The notes: generated by a model not told the origin, from the letters alone. A stretch of DNA of 64,000 nt from Mesobacillus jeotgali (GCF_900166585.1 NZ_FVZC01000009.1:1437444-1501443); one strand, 5' to 3'; numbered from the stretch's first letter, positions 1 to 10,446 are shown. Made by a program: numbers and translations.

Positions 1-3000
1 CCCAAACTTATACTGTCCAGCGGGATTGGTTGTTGTTTTATAGCTTGTTCCCTCAATGGAAACGAAAGCACCTGCAATCGGCTTGCCTTGACTGTCTCTG
101 ACTTCTCCCTTGATTTCCCCTTGACTTGCGGTCAATGCATAATCAATCGAATTCAAGTACACTTTTTTTGCACTATCCGTCCAACGATCATTTGGATTTC
201 CATAAGAACCGATATGGAGGGCGGACAGAAGGATGTGGACACTATTCGAAGAACTGAACCTATAACCAATAGTGCTTCCCAGTTCTCCTTTTTCAGGATT
301 TGTCAATGATGCCAGCGTGGTTCCGCTATAATTTTTATAGACTGAATACTGTACAGCCCCTTTTGAATTCAAGAGGAATGGAACTTCTTCTCCTTTGTTG
401 AATCCTTTCAAGATCGGGTGGTTTTCGTTTACTTTTAAATTGATTTGTTTATCCGCATAACTTTTCACAAGGGCTTCCGGATCACCATAGGCTTCACTCA
501 AATCTTCTATTGTCCCCCCGTAATTTGCCGTAAAAATCATGCTGACTTCATTTTCATTTGCTTTTTCAACCATTGCCTTAAAGGTATCTTCTTTCATGGA
601 ATAAGAAGTGTCATTCACAATGACTAGTTTGTAATTTTGCAGCTGTTCTATCAGACTTTCATATTCCGCATATGGATAGAAATCAAAATCATATCCATTA
701 GCCTCAAGGAATGGCAAAATCCTATCCTTCTGATAAGGGTTGGCAAGAACCGCTATTTTTTCAGAAACAACCATTGGGATATTAAGATATGACTTCTGCC
801 CCGCAGTAATTTCGACTGACTGGTATATTGGCTTGTAGCCTGAAGCTATGACTCTTATTTCATAGCTTCCTTGAGGAAGTGTCGCCTTGAAACTTCCTTC
901 CTCATTTGACTTCACTGTTACAGGAGTGCCAACTACTTCAACACTTGCCCCTTCAATCGTATCTTTCGTTGAAGAATCGATAACTTTCCCAGCAAGTATA
1001 CCTGAGTCGACTGATTTGACAGTAAATTCTTCTGCCAGCGCTTTGCCTTTATTTATCGTGACTTTAAAATCTTCTGCTTCGTGCCCATAGGCTTGAACTG
1101 TAAGGGTATAAGTTCCTTCGTCAAGAGCGGCAAAGAATTTTCCCTTGTCATCGGTTTGATAGGTTTTGCCTGTTTCTTTCACCTTGACCGCAGCTATAAT
1201 AGGTCCGTTTTCATTACTGACAGATCCATGGAGTTCGCCTACAAGAGCCTCTTTTTCATCCAATGCCCAATTCAGTGCATTATCCAATAGCTGCTCCCTG
1301 GCACGATCAAAAGAATCATTAGGCTTGAAAACATGGCTGATTGTCATATTTGCGAGCAGGATTTCGACTGAATCGGTTGTTCTGCCCTTGTACGCGACCA
1401 TACTGCCTTTCTCACCTGTTACATTATGTGAGAAATCCACAACAGTCTTTCCTGAATAGCCATCAAATCCATAGTAGTAGCCTGACTTGCCAGGAATTTC
1501 AATTGTATCTCCAGGTTTGAATCCTTTTGTCAAAGGATGTTCACCGAGAATCTTTCCTTGTGCTCCCGCTTTGTTATTATGTTCAAAAATCGTTTTAGGA
1601 TCTTGATTGAACTCGTTCAAATAACGAATTGAACCACGACCGCCTGCCTGCCCGGTCCAGATCACTGATATTCGTTTTTCATCCAAAGCTTTTTGGAATG
1701 CCAGAAAATCTTCCTGGGAAGGTACAAGGCTTGGTGCATAATCTGAGTTGGCAAAAATAACATCGAGTTTATCCAACTTGTCTATATCTTGATAATTAAG
1801 GTATAAAACCTTGTAGCCTCTTTCCTCAAGATATTGTTTATATGTTGTTCCTGAGGCGGTAAGATCTCCGATTACTCCAACTGTGGGCGATGGTCGTAAT
1901 TTTACATTCAAGGAGACTTTTTGATTATTTGAAACTTTCACGGTGACATCCTGACGTACATACCCTTCCTTTTCAATCCTTGCTGTATATTCACCCGGCT
2001 CGATTTTTGGAAGTGTATACTGCCCTTGTATGTTTGTCATCGCTTCTCTTGGTTTTCCAAGAAGGTTGATTTTGGCATCCTCAATCGCATTTCCATCCTG
2101 CGAATTTTCAACAGTTCCGGAAATTGTCCCGGCAACGTCAGAAACTGCAAGTTGTATATTTTTCGGTTCACCATCAACCTCAGCATCCGCTTTTATCGTT
2201 TTGGATGCATATCCATACGCAGTAATTTCTATATCGTACTCACCAGTTAACAGCGCGATTGAAAAGCTGCCATCCTCACTGCTCGACTGTGTTTGGAACG
2301 GTTGTCCCTTTACCTTGATATCTGCCCTTAGGGGATTGCCTTGTTCATCGACAACTGTTCCGCTGATCACCGGGTATTTGACGTTTGCTGCCCATATTAC
2401 CGAGTTGATGAGAAGCTGTTTGCCTTCCTCTGTATAATCCTTTGAGCCATGGTAATAGCCAAAGCCATGGCCACTCATCAACAATTCAACGCTTCCGGCT
2501 GTTCTAGGCTTGTAAGCGATACCTAGACCATGGATCGCATCCGATCCTTCGTGTTTGATTTCCGCAAGCGGATAGCCGCTGTAGTCTTTAAAGTATCCAA
2601 TATAGCTGGCAGCTGGAGACAGGATTTCTACATGTTCCCCTGCCTTTACTCCATTAAAGATTGGATGTTCTTCGAGAATCTTATATTGCGCGGCTTCTGT
2701 TGTTTTCCTGATCGTTTTCAATTCTTTTGGGTCATTCCTGTAATTCACAAGCTGTTTTATTCCTCCACCCCAGACGGCATCTCCAAAAATCAGGCTGGTC
2801 TGTGCTTTGTCAGCAGCAGCGAGCACCTCATCATTGATTACAGATGTACTTGGGTCGTTGAAGAAAATTACGTCAAACTCAGCCATTCTCTTCACTAGAT
2901 CAACTGGCTGCACATCTTTGACGCCTACCCCGATGTCTTTAAATAGAGCCTTAAAGTTTTTCTCTGAGGAATAATAATCACCTACAACCCCAACAGAAGG

Positions 3001-6000
3001 CATAGGATTTAGCTTAAGATCCAGCTCTCCAGTATGGCGTGCTATATCAATACTTTGCTTACTGGTGATGTATCCTTCCTTGCTAAAAGTAATTACATGG
3101 TTTTCTTCCTCGAGGCCGGAAATCTCATATCGTCCATTCGCTGCGGTTTTTACATCAGCTACCATTTCTCCTGCTTTATTTTTCACTGCAATATTGACAT
3201 CTGAAAGCTCCGTTCCAGAAATATTATCTTTGACAATACCTGTAAGAGTGCCTTTCTCTGATTCACCAAGTGTAATTTGAATGGATGCCGGCAGCCCTTT
3301 TTCCACTTCGACTGTCTCTGTCCTGGATCCCAAACCGTTCCCACGCACCTCTAGCTTAAAGGTTCCTTCATCATGGTAAAAGGTAAAGCTTCCATTTGCA
3401 TCAGCTTCCGCTTTGACTCCTGTCTCTAAGACTTCAATGGACGCTGCGACTGGATCTCCTGCTGAATTAACTACTTTACCAGTGATTTTTCCATATTTGG
3501 CGTTATATAAATAGTCAATGCTGTTGAACAAAATCTGCTGCTGTCCACGCAGCCAGCCTTTTGAAGATTCCCATGGCACTGTTGCATGGCTTGATAATAA
3601 TAAATGCGCACTTGCCTCCGAGACTGCGTTGTAGGCTATACCTGAGCCTGCAAACCCCAGGTCAGTGGTGCCAATTTTACCGATTGTTCTGCCCGTATAC
3701 TGATTAATCCAGGCAAAATCCGCGTTATTTTCCAATACATTGATTCTGTCACCACGCTGATACCCCTTGAAGATCGGATGTTCAGCCTCCACCTGTACTC
3801 TGACCTCTCCTCCATCGTAATCATGGCCAAGCTCTTTTGGATTGTTGAAGTAATCTTTCAAATGGTGAATGGACCCATAGTTTGAGCCCCACTGGTCAGT
3901 AAATATGATGCTGACATTATTGGTTTTAGCTTTTTCTACCAACTCTTTAAACTGGTTTTCAGAAGGTTTGGCACCATCTGACCCATAGCCGCCATTTAAG
4001 TAGAGTACTTGATAACGGCCAATATCTTCAGCCAAATCCCATTCCCGTTCTTCCGCGGTATAGCCATTTACATTGAGCAAAGTCGTGATTTCACTTTTAT
4101 AATCATTTAAGACCGCAATATCCATTGGCTTCAGATCGATGGTTAGATCTGTTTTTCCATTGGCTTGAACAATGATTTCCCTGCTTTCAGCTTTATATCC
4201 TTTTACTGAGATTGTTGCAAAATAGGTCCCTTCAAACAACTCTTCTCCTGAAAATACACCTCTGCTGTCTGTTTTACCCTTCACTGGTGATTCTCTCAGT
4301 TCAATCTCGGCCCCTTCTACTGGCCTTCCTGTCCGCTGATCTTTAACCAGAATGGAGAAAGAACCTTTAGCTGCATCTTCAAGGACATAGTTTTTCGTAA
4401 AAACATAGCCTGATGAAAACGTAAGCTGTTCGGTAATTTGTTTTTTACCATAGGATGCAACCCGGACTTTATAATCGCCTGGTGTATTTTTAAGTAAAAA
4501 GCTCCCGTTATCGTCAGTCTCAACTGAATCCCCAGTGCGGACCACGCTTACAGAACCCTTAACCGTATTTCCACTCGTATCTTTTAGTCTGCCCTGGAAA
4601 AGGCCAGGAGATTGATAGCTTTGCACACCGGTCTGGTAAGGTACTAAAACCTGTCCCGGAAGAATCGGAATACCAGAATTACTGTAAACTGGCAAGCTGA
4701 AATCCTTTAACCTTTCACCGGTATATACATCCAAAATTGATAGGTTCCCGCTTGTTCCCGCAAAGAATAAAAGTCCGTTTGCTGAAACAGTTCCATTGTT
4801 CATCGTAGTTCCTACAGAGCGATTATTCCAGAGTTCCTGGCCAGTCTTCGCATTGAATGCGCGCAAGGCTGGCTGAACAGCTGACCCGATTACAACTATA
4901 TTTTCATAAATGACAGGAGACCCTGCCTGAGTATCGCCGATTTCAGCAGCTTTCCATTTTTCTTTACCCGTTTTCGCGTCGAAAGCATAGAGAGTACCGG
5001 CTTCTGTATTGAAATTGGTGCCAGTCACATAAAGTGTCCCCTTGTCGTACACCGGTTTGGAAGCAATACCTTCATTATCTAAAGTTTTACTCCATACCTC
5101 GGTTCCGTCTTCGATACTGAGCCCTCTCAATTTCTGGTTGTCATAGCTTCCTATAAATAACATTCCTTCGCCAGCAGTTGGTCCAAAATAGGCAGGGCCA
5201 CCAAGTTCAACACTCCATTTCTTCTCACCAGTGTCTGCATTCAATGCAATCAGCTTTGCATTTTCAGATAGATCGGATCCTATGAATACTGTCCCATTAA
5301 TGTATAGTGGAGATTCATAGACTCCTAGTGCCCCGGTATGTACCGTCCATACAATGCTGCCAGATTTTAAATCAAGGGCATAAACCTTACCGTCTTGCCC
5401 ACCCGAAAGATAGATTTTGTCTCCTTCGATCGTTGGTGAAGACCTATTAGTGCTTCCAACTTTTACGGCCCATTGCTCTTTTCCTGTTACAGTGCTCACC
5501 GAAATGACATATCCGCTCTCAGTAACCAGAATCATTATCCCGTTTGAAGCGGCAGGTGTGGAAAATAAGATTTTCCCTTTACCTGTTGTATTATAATTCC
5601 ATCCCTCTTCTAATAAATCCACGTCTATAGCATTTCCTGATACAGCATTCCGGTGTATATTCCCGTTCGCCAACTCCCAGCCTTTATTTGGCTGTGAAGA
5701 ATTCGCTTTTACCACCATTTCAAGGTTGGTATCCTTACTGACATTTATTTCTTTTGCCAAACCGGTTATTCCTTCTCCGGACACTTGCAGAACATATTCT
5801 CCCAAAGGCAGATTTCTTATTTCAAATTTGCCTTCGGAATCTGTGCGATATGAGGATAGAGGTGTCCCTTTTACCCTTATAAAAGCAAAAGGAATACCCT
5901 TTCCGGATTCATCCTTTACACTGCCTATTAAAGTAAACATATGAGCATCTTCCAATACCCAGTTCACTGTTTGTGTTTCGCCCTTTTTCACTACTATTGT

Positions 6001-7800
6001 GGACTCAAAATCCTTATATCCAAAGGAAGTCATTTTAATCCTGTGGCTGCCTTCCCTGATCTTGAATTTAAAATCCCCTTCTTTGCTAATGTCATATGAT
6101 AGGCCTTCTTCTCTTATTTCAAGTTTTCCTGCAAGTGGCTTTCCATCTTTATTTGTCACTCTGCCGGCCAGTTCCCCGGCGAATGCAGCTTCTGTGACTG
6201 CCTGGTATATGTTCATGATTCCGCTGCCATAGGAATCATTAGGCAATTTCCCCATATGTGGCTCTTTTCTGCTGGTCTGCTTAAGTGTTTCTTTAATCTC
6301 CTCCACTGTCAGGCTGGGATTCGCCTGCAACAATAGTGCTACCGCGCCTGTGACATGGGGAGTTGCCATTGAAGTGCCACTGATTGTATTATATTTTCCT
6401 TGATTCTTTTTGGCTGGCCATGCTGAATAAATCCTGTGGCCAGGTGCAGAGATATCAGGTTTAATCAGACGTTGCTCATTTCCAGTTTGATCTTTCCAGA
6501 AAACAGGCCCACGACTTGAAAAATAGGCTGTTTGGTCATAGATATCTGTTGCCCCTACTGCAAATGTTTCTGGGAAGCTTCCCGGGGAACCAATTGTTTG
6601 TGAACCAGGACCATCGTTTCCAGCAGCGAAAGCAGGGAATATCCCAGCAGAAACCCATGCTTTTACATCTTCATAGAATTCCAGATTATACGTATTGGAA
6701 TTTCCCCATGAATTATTGACTACGTGCGGGGCCTTTGAAGGATCCCCTCCTGGAGCCAGGAACCATTGAAATGCCTGGTGGATTGCTGATAAGCTTGTAG
6801 ACCCGCCATCGTTAAAGATTTTGGCTGCAATCCATTCTGCTTCAGGAGCTACCCCAATCGGCTCTCCGGCACCACCGCCAACCGCTGTTCCCGCAACATG
6901 GGTCCCATGACCATTCCCATCATTTGGCGTTTTATAGCCCTGTCCCGATAGGTCAATCCAAGAATATTGATGATTGCCATCACGACCGCGGTAGTTCTGC
7001 CTGAGGGTTTCGTGGTTTCCATCCACGCCGGAGTCCATAATGCCGACAACTATGCCCTCCCCTTTCAACCCATACTGTCCCCAAACTTTTGGAGCAAAGA
7101 TTTTTTCCAGTCCCCATTCTGGCAATCGAGGAGGAGCCTCTTCCTCGGTCACCTCTGGGAGACTGAGAGTTTTATCAAGAGTGATTTGTGCAATATCATC
7201 ACGCTTCTTCAATTCATTCAGTGCTTCCTTTGTTAAGGAAGCACTGATTCCATTAATAATCCAGAGTGAATCCTTTTTTTTGGCTTCTCCCTTTGTTTCT
7301 AAAACATCAAGTGCTTTTTTGATTCCTTTTTGAGAGTTATTCGCTTTTTCTATGAGGTGGTCCTGGATGGTATTGATTTTTGCAGCGCGGTTTTTCATTG
7401 CTTTTACCTGTGGAAATATCTCTTGGAGGTTTGGCTCGTCTTTCATCCTGATTATGACATCTACTTCTTTTTCCTTCTCAAAGGCATTAAGGAGAGCTGC
7501 TTCTTCTTTCACTTCAGCTGTTGGTTCTTCTTTTCCCTTCAAAGGTGGAGGTTTAATTCCCAATCCATACAAAAGGTTTGTCAACCCTTCATTTCCTTCG
7601 GTTGTTTCTTGAACTTCTGTTTCTCCGGAAGCATATTTCTGCTCCCGCTTTTTCTCAACAACTAGCTCTTCTTCCGAAAAACTCTTTGGCTTCTGTTCGG
7701 CGGCAGATGACATTGAAGATGAAAAGGATGAAAAAATCATTAACATTGCAAGTAACACGGCCGAAGTCTGTTTTACAATTTTCTTCGTTCTTCTTCGCAA
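1..7800 (-). CDS. Giant secreted bacillopeptidase-F-like S8 serine protease, multi-domain (3' end outside window)
   Basis: The frame is open from a TTG start at 7800 (preceded by GGGGGTG) to the left edge, giving 2600 residues without a stop. It begins with a signal peptide (basic start, hydrophobic core, SSAAE cleavage region), followed by an inhibitor-like propeptide. The S8 domain has D256 (GIMDSG), H298 (GHGTH) and S477 (GTSMAT). Carboxypeptidase-regulatory-like beta domains follow (about 530-700). Next comes a PQQ-type beta-propeller (about 700-1065) with repeated YALD/G-W strands. The rest is four tandem units, each a Rossmann/flavodoxin-like domain followed by regulatory-like beta domains; equivalent first strands fall at residues 1228, 1603, 1974 and 2349. 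B. subtilis bacillopeptidase F is much shorter, so the C-terminal array is the unusual part. It probably degrades extracellular protein and may be tethered to the surface; the C-terminus is not visible. Confidence 0.93.
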   Translation of the reverse strand, partial: MRRRTKKIVKQTSAVLLAMLMIFSSFSSSMSSAAEQKPKSFSEEELVVEKKREQKYASGETEVQETTEGNEGLTNLLYGLGIKPPPLKGKEEPTAEVKEEAALLNAFEKEKEVDVIIRMKDEPNLQEIFPQVKAMKNRAAKINTIQDHLIEKANNSQKGIKKALDVLETKGEAKKKDSLWIINGISASLTKEALNELKKRDDIAQITLDKTLSLPEVTEEEAPPRLPEWGLEKIFAPKVWGQYGLKGEGIVVGIMDSGVDGNHETLRQNYRGRDGNHQYSWIDLSGQGYKTPNDGNGHGTHVAGTAVGGGAGEPIGVAPEAEWIAAKIFNDGGSTSLSAIHQAFQWFLAPGGDPSKAPHVVNNSWGNSNTYNLEFYEDVKAWVSAGIFPAFAAGNDGPGSQTIGSPGSFPETFAVGATDIYDQTAYFSSRGPVFWKDQTGNEQRLIKPDISAPGHRIYSAWPAKKNQGKYNTISGTSMATPHVTGAVALLLQANPSLTVEEIKETLKQTSRKEPHMGKLPNDSYGSGIMNIYQAVTEAAFAGELAGRVTNKDGKPLAGKLEIREEGLSYDISKEGDFKFKIREGSHRIKMTSFGYKDFESTIVVKKGETQTVNWVLEDAHMFTLIGSVKDESGKGIPFAFIRVKGTPLSSYRTDSEGKFEIRNLPLGEYVLQVSGEGITGLAKEINVSKDTNLEMVVKANSSQPNKGWELANGNIHRNAVSGNAIDVDLLEEGWNYNTTGKGKILFSTPAASNGIMILVTESGYVISVSTVTGKEQWAVKVGSTNRSSPTIEGDKIYLSGGQDGKVYALDLKSGSIVWTVHTGALGVYESPLYINGTVFIGSDLSENAKLIALNADTGEKKWSVELGGPAYFGPTAGEGMLFIGSYDNQKLRGLSIEDGTEVWSKTLDNEGIASKPVYDKGTLYVTGTNFNTEAGTLYAFDAKTGKEKWKAAEIGDTQAGSPVIYENIVVIGSAVQPALRAFNAKTGQELWNNRSVGTTMNNGTVSANGLLFFAGTSGNLSILDVYTGERLKDFSLPVYSNSGIPILPGQVLVPYQTGVQSYQSPGLFQGRLKDTSGNTVKGSVSVVRTGDSVETDDNGSFLLKNTPGDYKVRVASYGKKQITEQLTFSSGYVFTKNYVLEDAAKGSFSILVKDQRTGRPVEGAEIELRESPVKGKTDSRGVFSGEELFEGTYFATISVKGYKAESREIIVQANGKTDLTIDLKPMDIAVLNDYKSEITTLLNVNGYTAEEREWDLAEDIGRYQVLYLNGGYGSDGAKPSENQFKELVEKAKTNNVSIIFTDQWGSNYGSIHHLKDYFNNPKELGHDYDGGEVRVQVEAEHPIFKGYQRGDRINVLENNADFAWINQYTGRTIGKIGTTDLGFAGSGIAYNAVSEASAHLLLSSHATVPWESSKGWLRGQQQILFNSIDYLYNAKYGKITGKVVNSAGDPVAASIEVLETGVKAEADANGSFTFYHDEGTFKLEVRGNGLGSRTETVEVEKGLPASIQITLGESEKGTLTGIVKDNISGTELSDVNIAVKNKAGEMVADVKTAANGRYEISGLEEENHVITFSKEGYITSKQSIDIARHTGELDLKLNPMPSVGVVGDYYSSEKNFKALFKDIGVGVKDVQPVDLVKRMAEFDVIFFNDPSTSVINDEVLAAADKAQTSLIFGDAVWGGGIKQLVNYRNDPKELKTIRKTTEAAQYKILEEHPIFNGVKAGEHVEILSPAASYIGYFKDYSGYPLAEIKHEGSDAIHGLGIAYKPRTAGSVELLMSGHGFGYYHGSKDYTEEGKQLLINSVIWAANVKYPVISGTVVDEQGNPLRADIKVKGQPFQTQSSSEDGSFSIALLTGEYDIEITAYGYASKTIKADAEVDGEPKNIQLAVSDVAGTISGTVENSQDGNAIEDAKINLLGKPREAMTNIQGQYTLPKIEPGEYTARIEKEGYVRQDVTVKVSNNQKVSLNVKLRPSPTVGVIGDLTASGTTYKQYLEERGYKVLYLNYQDIDKLDKLDVIFANSDYAPSLVPSQEDFLAFQKALDEKRISVIWTGQAGGRGSIRYLNEFNQDPKTIFEHNNKAGAQGKILGEHPLTKGFKPGDTIEIPGKSGYYYGFDGYSGKTVVDFSHNVTGEKGSMVAYKGRTTDSVEILLANMTISHVFKPNDSFDRAREQLLDNALNWALDEKEALVGELHGSVSNENGPIIAAVKVKETGKTYQTDDKGKFFAALDEGTYTLTVQAYGHEAEDFKVTINKGKALAEEFTVKSVDSGILAGKVIDSSTKDTIEGASVEVVGTPVTVKSNEEGSFKATLPQGSYEIRVIASGYKPIYQSVEITAGQKSYLNIPMVVSEKIAVLANPYQKDRILPFLEANGYDFDFYPYAEYESLIEQLQNYKLVIVNDTSYSMKEDTFKAMVEKANENEVSMIFTANYGGTIEDLSEAYGDPEALVKSYADKQINLKVNENHPILKGFNKGEEVPFLLNSKGAVQYSVYKNYSGTTLASLTNPEKGELGSTIGYRFSSSNSVHILLSALHIGSYGNPNDRWTDSAKKVYLNSIDYALTASQGEIKGEVRDSQGKPIAGAFVSIEGTSYKTTTNPAGQYKFG

Positions 7801-8121
7801 TTTTCTTGCACCCCCAGTAAATTAGATTAACGAAGAAATACTGCAAAATTTTGTAAAAACCTTTAAATTTATAGAATATTTTTACAATTCTGATAAAAAT
7901 ACCTCTTAAGCATTACTAGACTGTATTTCTCTTTATTACTTTCAGCTGATAGAGAATAATTCTGCTGGCTATTTAGTCGCAGATCCTGTAAAAGGGCTAT
8001 ACTATCTCTTTATTCTGATATACCTGTCCAATCCTTTTTACCCTTACACGCATATACATATAAAAAAATTTTCGGCCATTTCACTCTTTAATTAAGGCCA
8101 TGGGAAAAAGGTTGTGATAAA
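7801..8121. other. Intergenic region between divergent protease and phosphoesterase genes
   Basis: This AT-rich stretch must hold the divergent promoters for the two flanking genes. I see no convincing consensus promoter, RNA structure or small ORF in it. The protease Shine-Dalgarno (GGGGGTG on the minus strand) lies at its left edge. Confidence 0.5.
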
Positions 8122-9489
8122 ATGATTATTTTTGTCAGTGATTTACATCTGATGGATGGTACTGCGGGGAAGCATCAGCTTGAAGTCGAACTTTTCAAGG
8201 ATACTTTTGAGGAGCTTGGCAGGCAAGCATATGCTGCTATCAGTCACTTACCTGAAAAAGACCAGGATATTAAAATTGTTCTTTTAGGAGATATTTTTGA
8301 TGTGATCCGGACGGAAAGATGGTTTCTTGAAAAGAATAAAAATAAACAAATCAAGGGTCCATTGAAAGAGCGGCCATGGGGTAATTCTGGAGATAAAAAG
8401 ACAGAATTAATTGCTTTGGATATTCTAGGTAATATCATCAAAAAAAATAAAGAAATACTTTCTATCCTATCGGGACGGGAGTGGCAAAATCTCGGTTTTC
8501 CTAAGAAGCCAGAAGTCATCTATATACCTGGCAACCACGATCGTTTATGTAACGTTTATCCCTCTATGAGAAAATTGGTAAGTGAAGAACTCGATATAAA
8601 AGGTTCCGCTTATCATTATCCGTTTCAAAACTATTATTTGAACTTAGAGCATGGTCTATTTGCCCGCCATGGTCACGAATGGGACCCGTTTAATTTTGAA
8701 GGGGACCACCTAAACGTACAGAGTTACAACCAGATTCCAATAGGAGATGTGATTGCAGCGGAGATTGCATCAAAACTTCCTATTGTAGTTGAAAAGAAGC
8801 TAAAAGAAATAAACCTGCCAGAGGAAGATATCAATCAAATATGCAATAATTTCAGGAATTTATTTGATGTCCGTCCAATGTCTGCAATTGTCCCATGGCT
8901 GTCATACCAAGTAAAAAGGTACGATCAATATGGAATCATTGTTCAGAACGCTATCAATGCGGCTTTCAGGCAAGTTGGAGAAGAATTTATGGATATTCCC
9001 TTTGTTAAGGGCTGGATTAAGAAACATGACAGGTTCTGGAATCCTCTCGACAATGGGGATAAGGTTCAACTGCTTGGAAGCTTGCTCAAAACATTTGATA
9101 TAACAAACGCCGAATGGAAGCTAAAACTTTTTGACCTATGGGATTCACTCAAGGAACAATGGACCGACAATAGATATGTGGCTGGAGCAAAAAAAGATTT
9201 GCAAGCATTGCCTCTAAATATTCAATATGTACTCTATGGCCATACTCATGATCCATATAAACAAACTATCGACATTATTAATGGGCGAAAACAATCAAGC
9301 CAAAAAGAAAGAACCTATTTAAATACAGGAACATGGAGGCCCGGTTATCAACAATCCCTATCAGAAACGGGTTTTTCAAAGTGGAATAACCTTACTTATA
9401 CAATCATATATAAGCAGGGGGAAATATTCGCTGGCAGCCCTGTAAAGAATCCTGTATTCGAATACTGGACGGGTACGATCAATAAATAA
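8122..9489 (+). CDS. Calcineurin-like metallophosphoesterase
   Basis: The 455-residue protein shows the metal-binding blocks of the metallophosphoesterase superfamily in order: SDLH (D7, H9), LLGDIFD (D57), PGNHD (near 140), a GHEWD histidine block (near 186) and GHTHDP (near 374). These coordinate a dinuclear metal centre that hydrolyses phosphoester bonds. It is longer than typical 250-300-residue members; the extra central alpha-helical part between the GHEWD and GHTH blocks may set the substrate. There is no signal peptide, so it should be cytoplasmic. It stands alone, followed by a terminator. The physiological substrate cannot be told from sequence. Confidence 0.88.
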   Translation: MIIFVSDLHLMDGTAGKHQLEVELFKDTFEELGRQAYAAISHLPEKDQDIKIVLLGDIFDVIRTERWFLEKNKNKQIKGPLKERPWGNSGDKKTELIALDILGNIIKKNKEILSILSGREWQNLGFPKKPEVIYIPGNHDRLCNVYPSMRKLVSEELDIKGSAYHYPFQNYYLNLEHGLFARHGHEWDPFNFEGDHLNVQSYNQIPIGDVIAAEIASKLPIVVEKKLKEINLPEEDINQICNNFRNLFDVRPMSAIVPWLSYQVKRYDQYGIIVQNAINAAFRQVGEEFMDIPFVKGWIKKHDRFWNPLDNGDKVQLLGSLLKTFDITNAEWKLKLFDLWDSLKEQWTDNRYVAGAKKDLQALPLNIQYVLYGHTHDPYKQTIDIINGRKQSSQKERTYLNTGTWRPGYQQSLSETGFSKWNNLTYTIIYKQGEIFAGSPVKNPVFEYWTGTINK

Positions 9490-9517
9490 GATATTTGATA
9501 TACTAAATCTTTTAATT

Positions 9518-9546
9518 AAGACCATTAAAACGGTCTTTCGTTTTTA
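9518..9546 (+). terminator. Terminator of the metallophosphoesterase gene
   Basis: AAGACC and GGTCTT form a short stem around an 8-nt loop, followed by TCGTTTTT. Confidence 0.7.
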
Positions 9547-9606
9547 TCAGCTGGTCACGAGAATTAAAAGCTTAATTATCTCGTTATTGATGATTCAAGC
9601 AAACAA

Positions 9607-10446
9607 TTAATCAACAGGTACCACTTCCGCATTACAAGTTCTCTCGTAGAATTCTATTGGTCCTGCACTGTCAATTATTACTTCTCTATACCCCTTCACC
9701 TTCATTTCACCAAGGCAGGAATGGAGCAGTGATTGCCCTATCCCCTCGGATCTTCTATTAAGTGCGACACCCATCGGCCCGAAGTGTCCATTCGGATTAT
9801 AGGCTGCAAATCCAACTATACTCCCGGATGAATCTGTAGCTATAAAGATAGGGATAAGAGTTTTTGATAAGGAAATTTTAATAGAATCAGTCCAATTCCC
9901 CTTGAATTCTCCTTCAATAAACCGGATTAAATTTTCAGTATCCTTCTTAACAACTTTCCTAATATTTCTGAAGGGTAAATCAGGGGTAAAATAAGCTGAA
10001 AGGTCCATCAACATATCTCTAGATACAACTGCAATGTCCATCAGGGCTTTATTTTGCTCCTGCGTCAAAAGCCCGGAAGTCATCCCCGTTTTGATTAATG
10101 CCTTTATAACATGTCCCTCATTCAAATAAACTTGCTTATAAGAGTGCATATAACTGACAGAGACATCCAGCACTCTTTTCGTCGAGCAGGTCACATGGGT
10201 ATGGAAGGGTTCACTAACAACTCCACAGGAAGTCTCCTTTTCGGGATTTATTGAATTACGTAAAGAAGCGACTTCTATTCCGCTTTTTACCCTTGCCTCT
10301 TTGACAGGAAATGAGCCATCGTCCATACAGCCAATTAACAAGTGTTCCGGCATTAAAGACAAGCATTTTGTTTTGTCACGTTCCATCAAAGCAATATCCC
10401 ATGCCCTGGACATTTGTTTTGTAAGCTTGATATTCTTAAAGTCCAA
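9607..10446 (-). CDS. GNAT acetyltransferase with an N-terminal Clp-N-like region
   Basis: The TTG start follows GGGGGAGAGG at good spacing; 279 residues. The C-terminal third is a GNAT domain: a beta strand with GFAAYNPNG, then the acetyl-CoA loop in MGVALNRRSEGIG (R/QxxGxG-type), and the closing PIEFYERT segment. The first ~150 residues resemble the Clp N-terminal (Clp-R) repeat: a helix like the ALMERDK stretch, LMPEHLLIG matching the usual TEHLLLGL, and a second repeat at the LNEGHVIKALIKTG stretch. Such a domain binds adaptors or substrates in ClpC/ClpB. The acetylation target is unknown. It stands alone and is convergent with the phosphoesterase gene. Confidence 0.8.
   Translation of the reverse strand: MDFKNIKLTKQMSRAWDIALMERDKTKCLSLMPEHLLIGCMDDGSFPVKEARVKSGIEVASLRNSINPEKETSCGVVSEPFHTHVTCSTKRVLDVSVSYMHSYKQVYLNEGHVIKALIKTGMTSGLLTQEQNKALMDIAVVSRDMLMDLSAYFTPDLPFRNIRKVVKKDTENLIRFIEGEFKGNWTDSIKISLSKTLIPIFIATDSSGSIVGFAAYNPNGHFGPMGVALNRRSEGIGQSLLHSCLGEMKVKGYREVIIDSAGPIEFYERTCNAEVVPVD

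Noticed and set aside
7330..7846. Short ORFs on both strands over the start of the giant protease
   Set aside because: They are alternative frames of the protease gene, whose TTG-started frame has a ribosome binding site, signal peptide and catalytic motifs.
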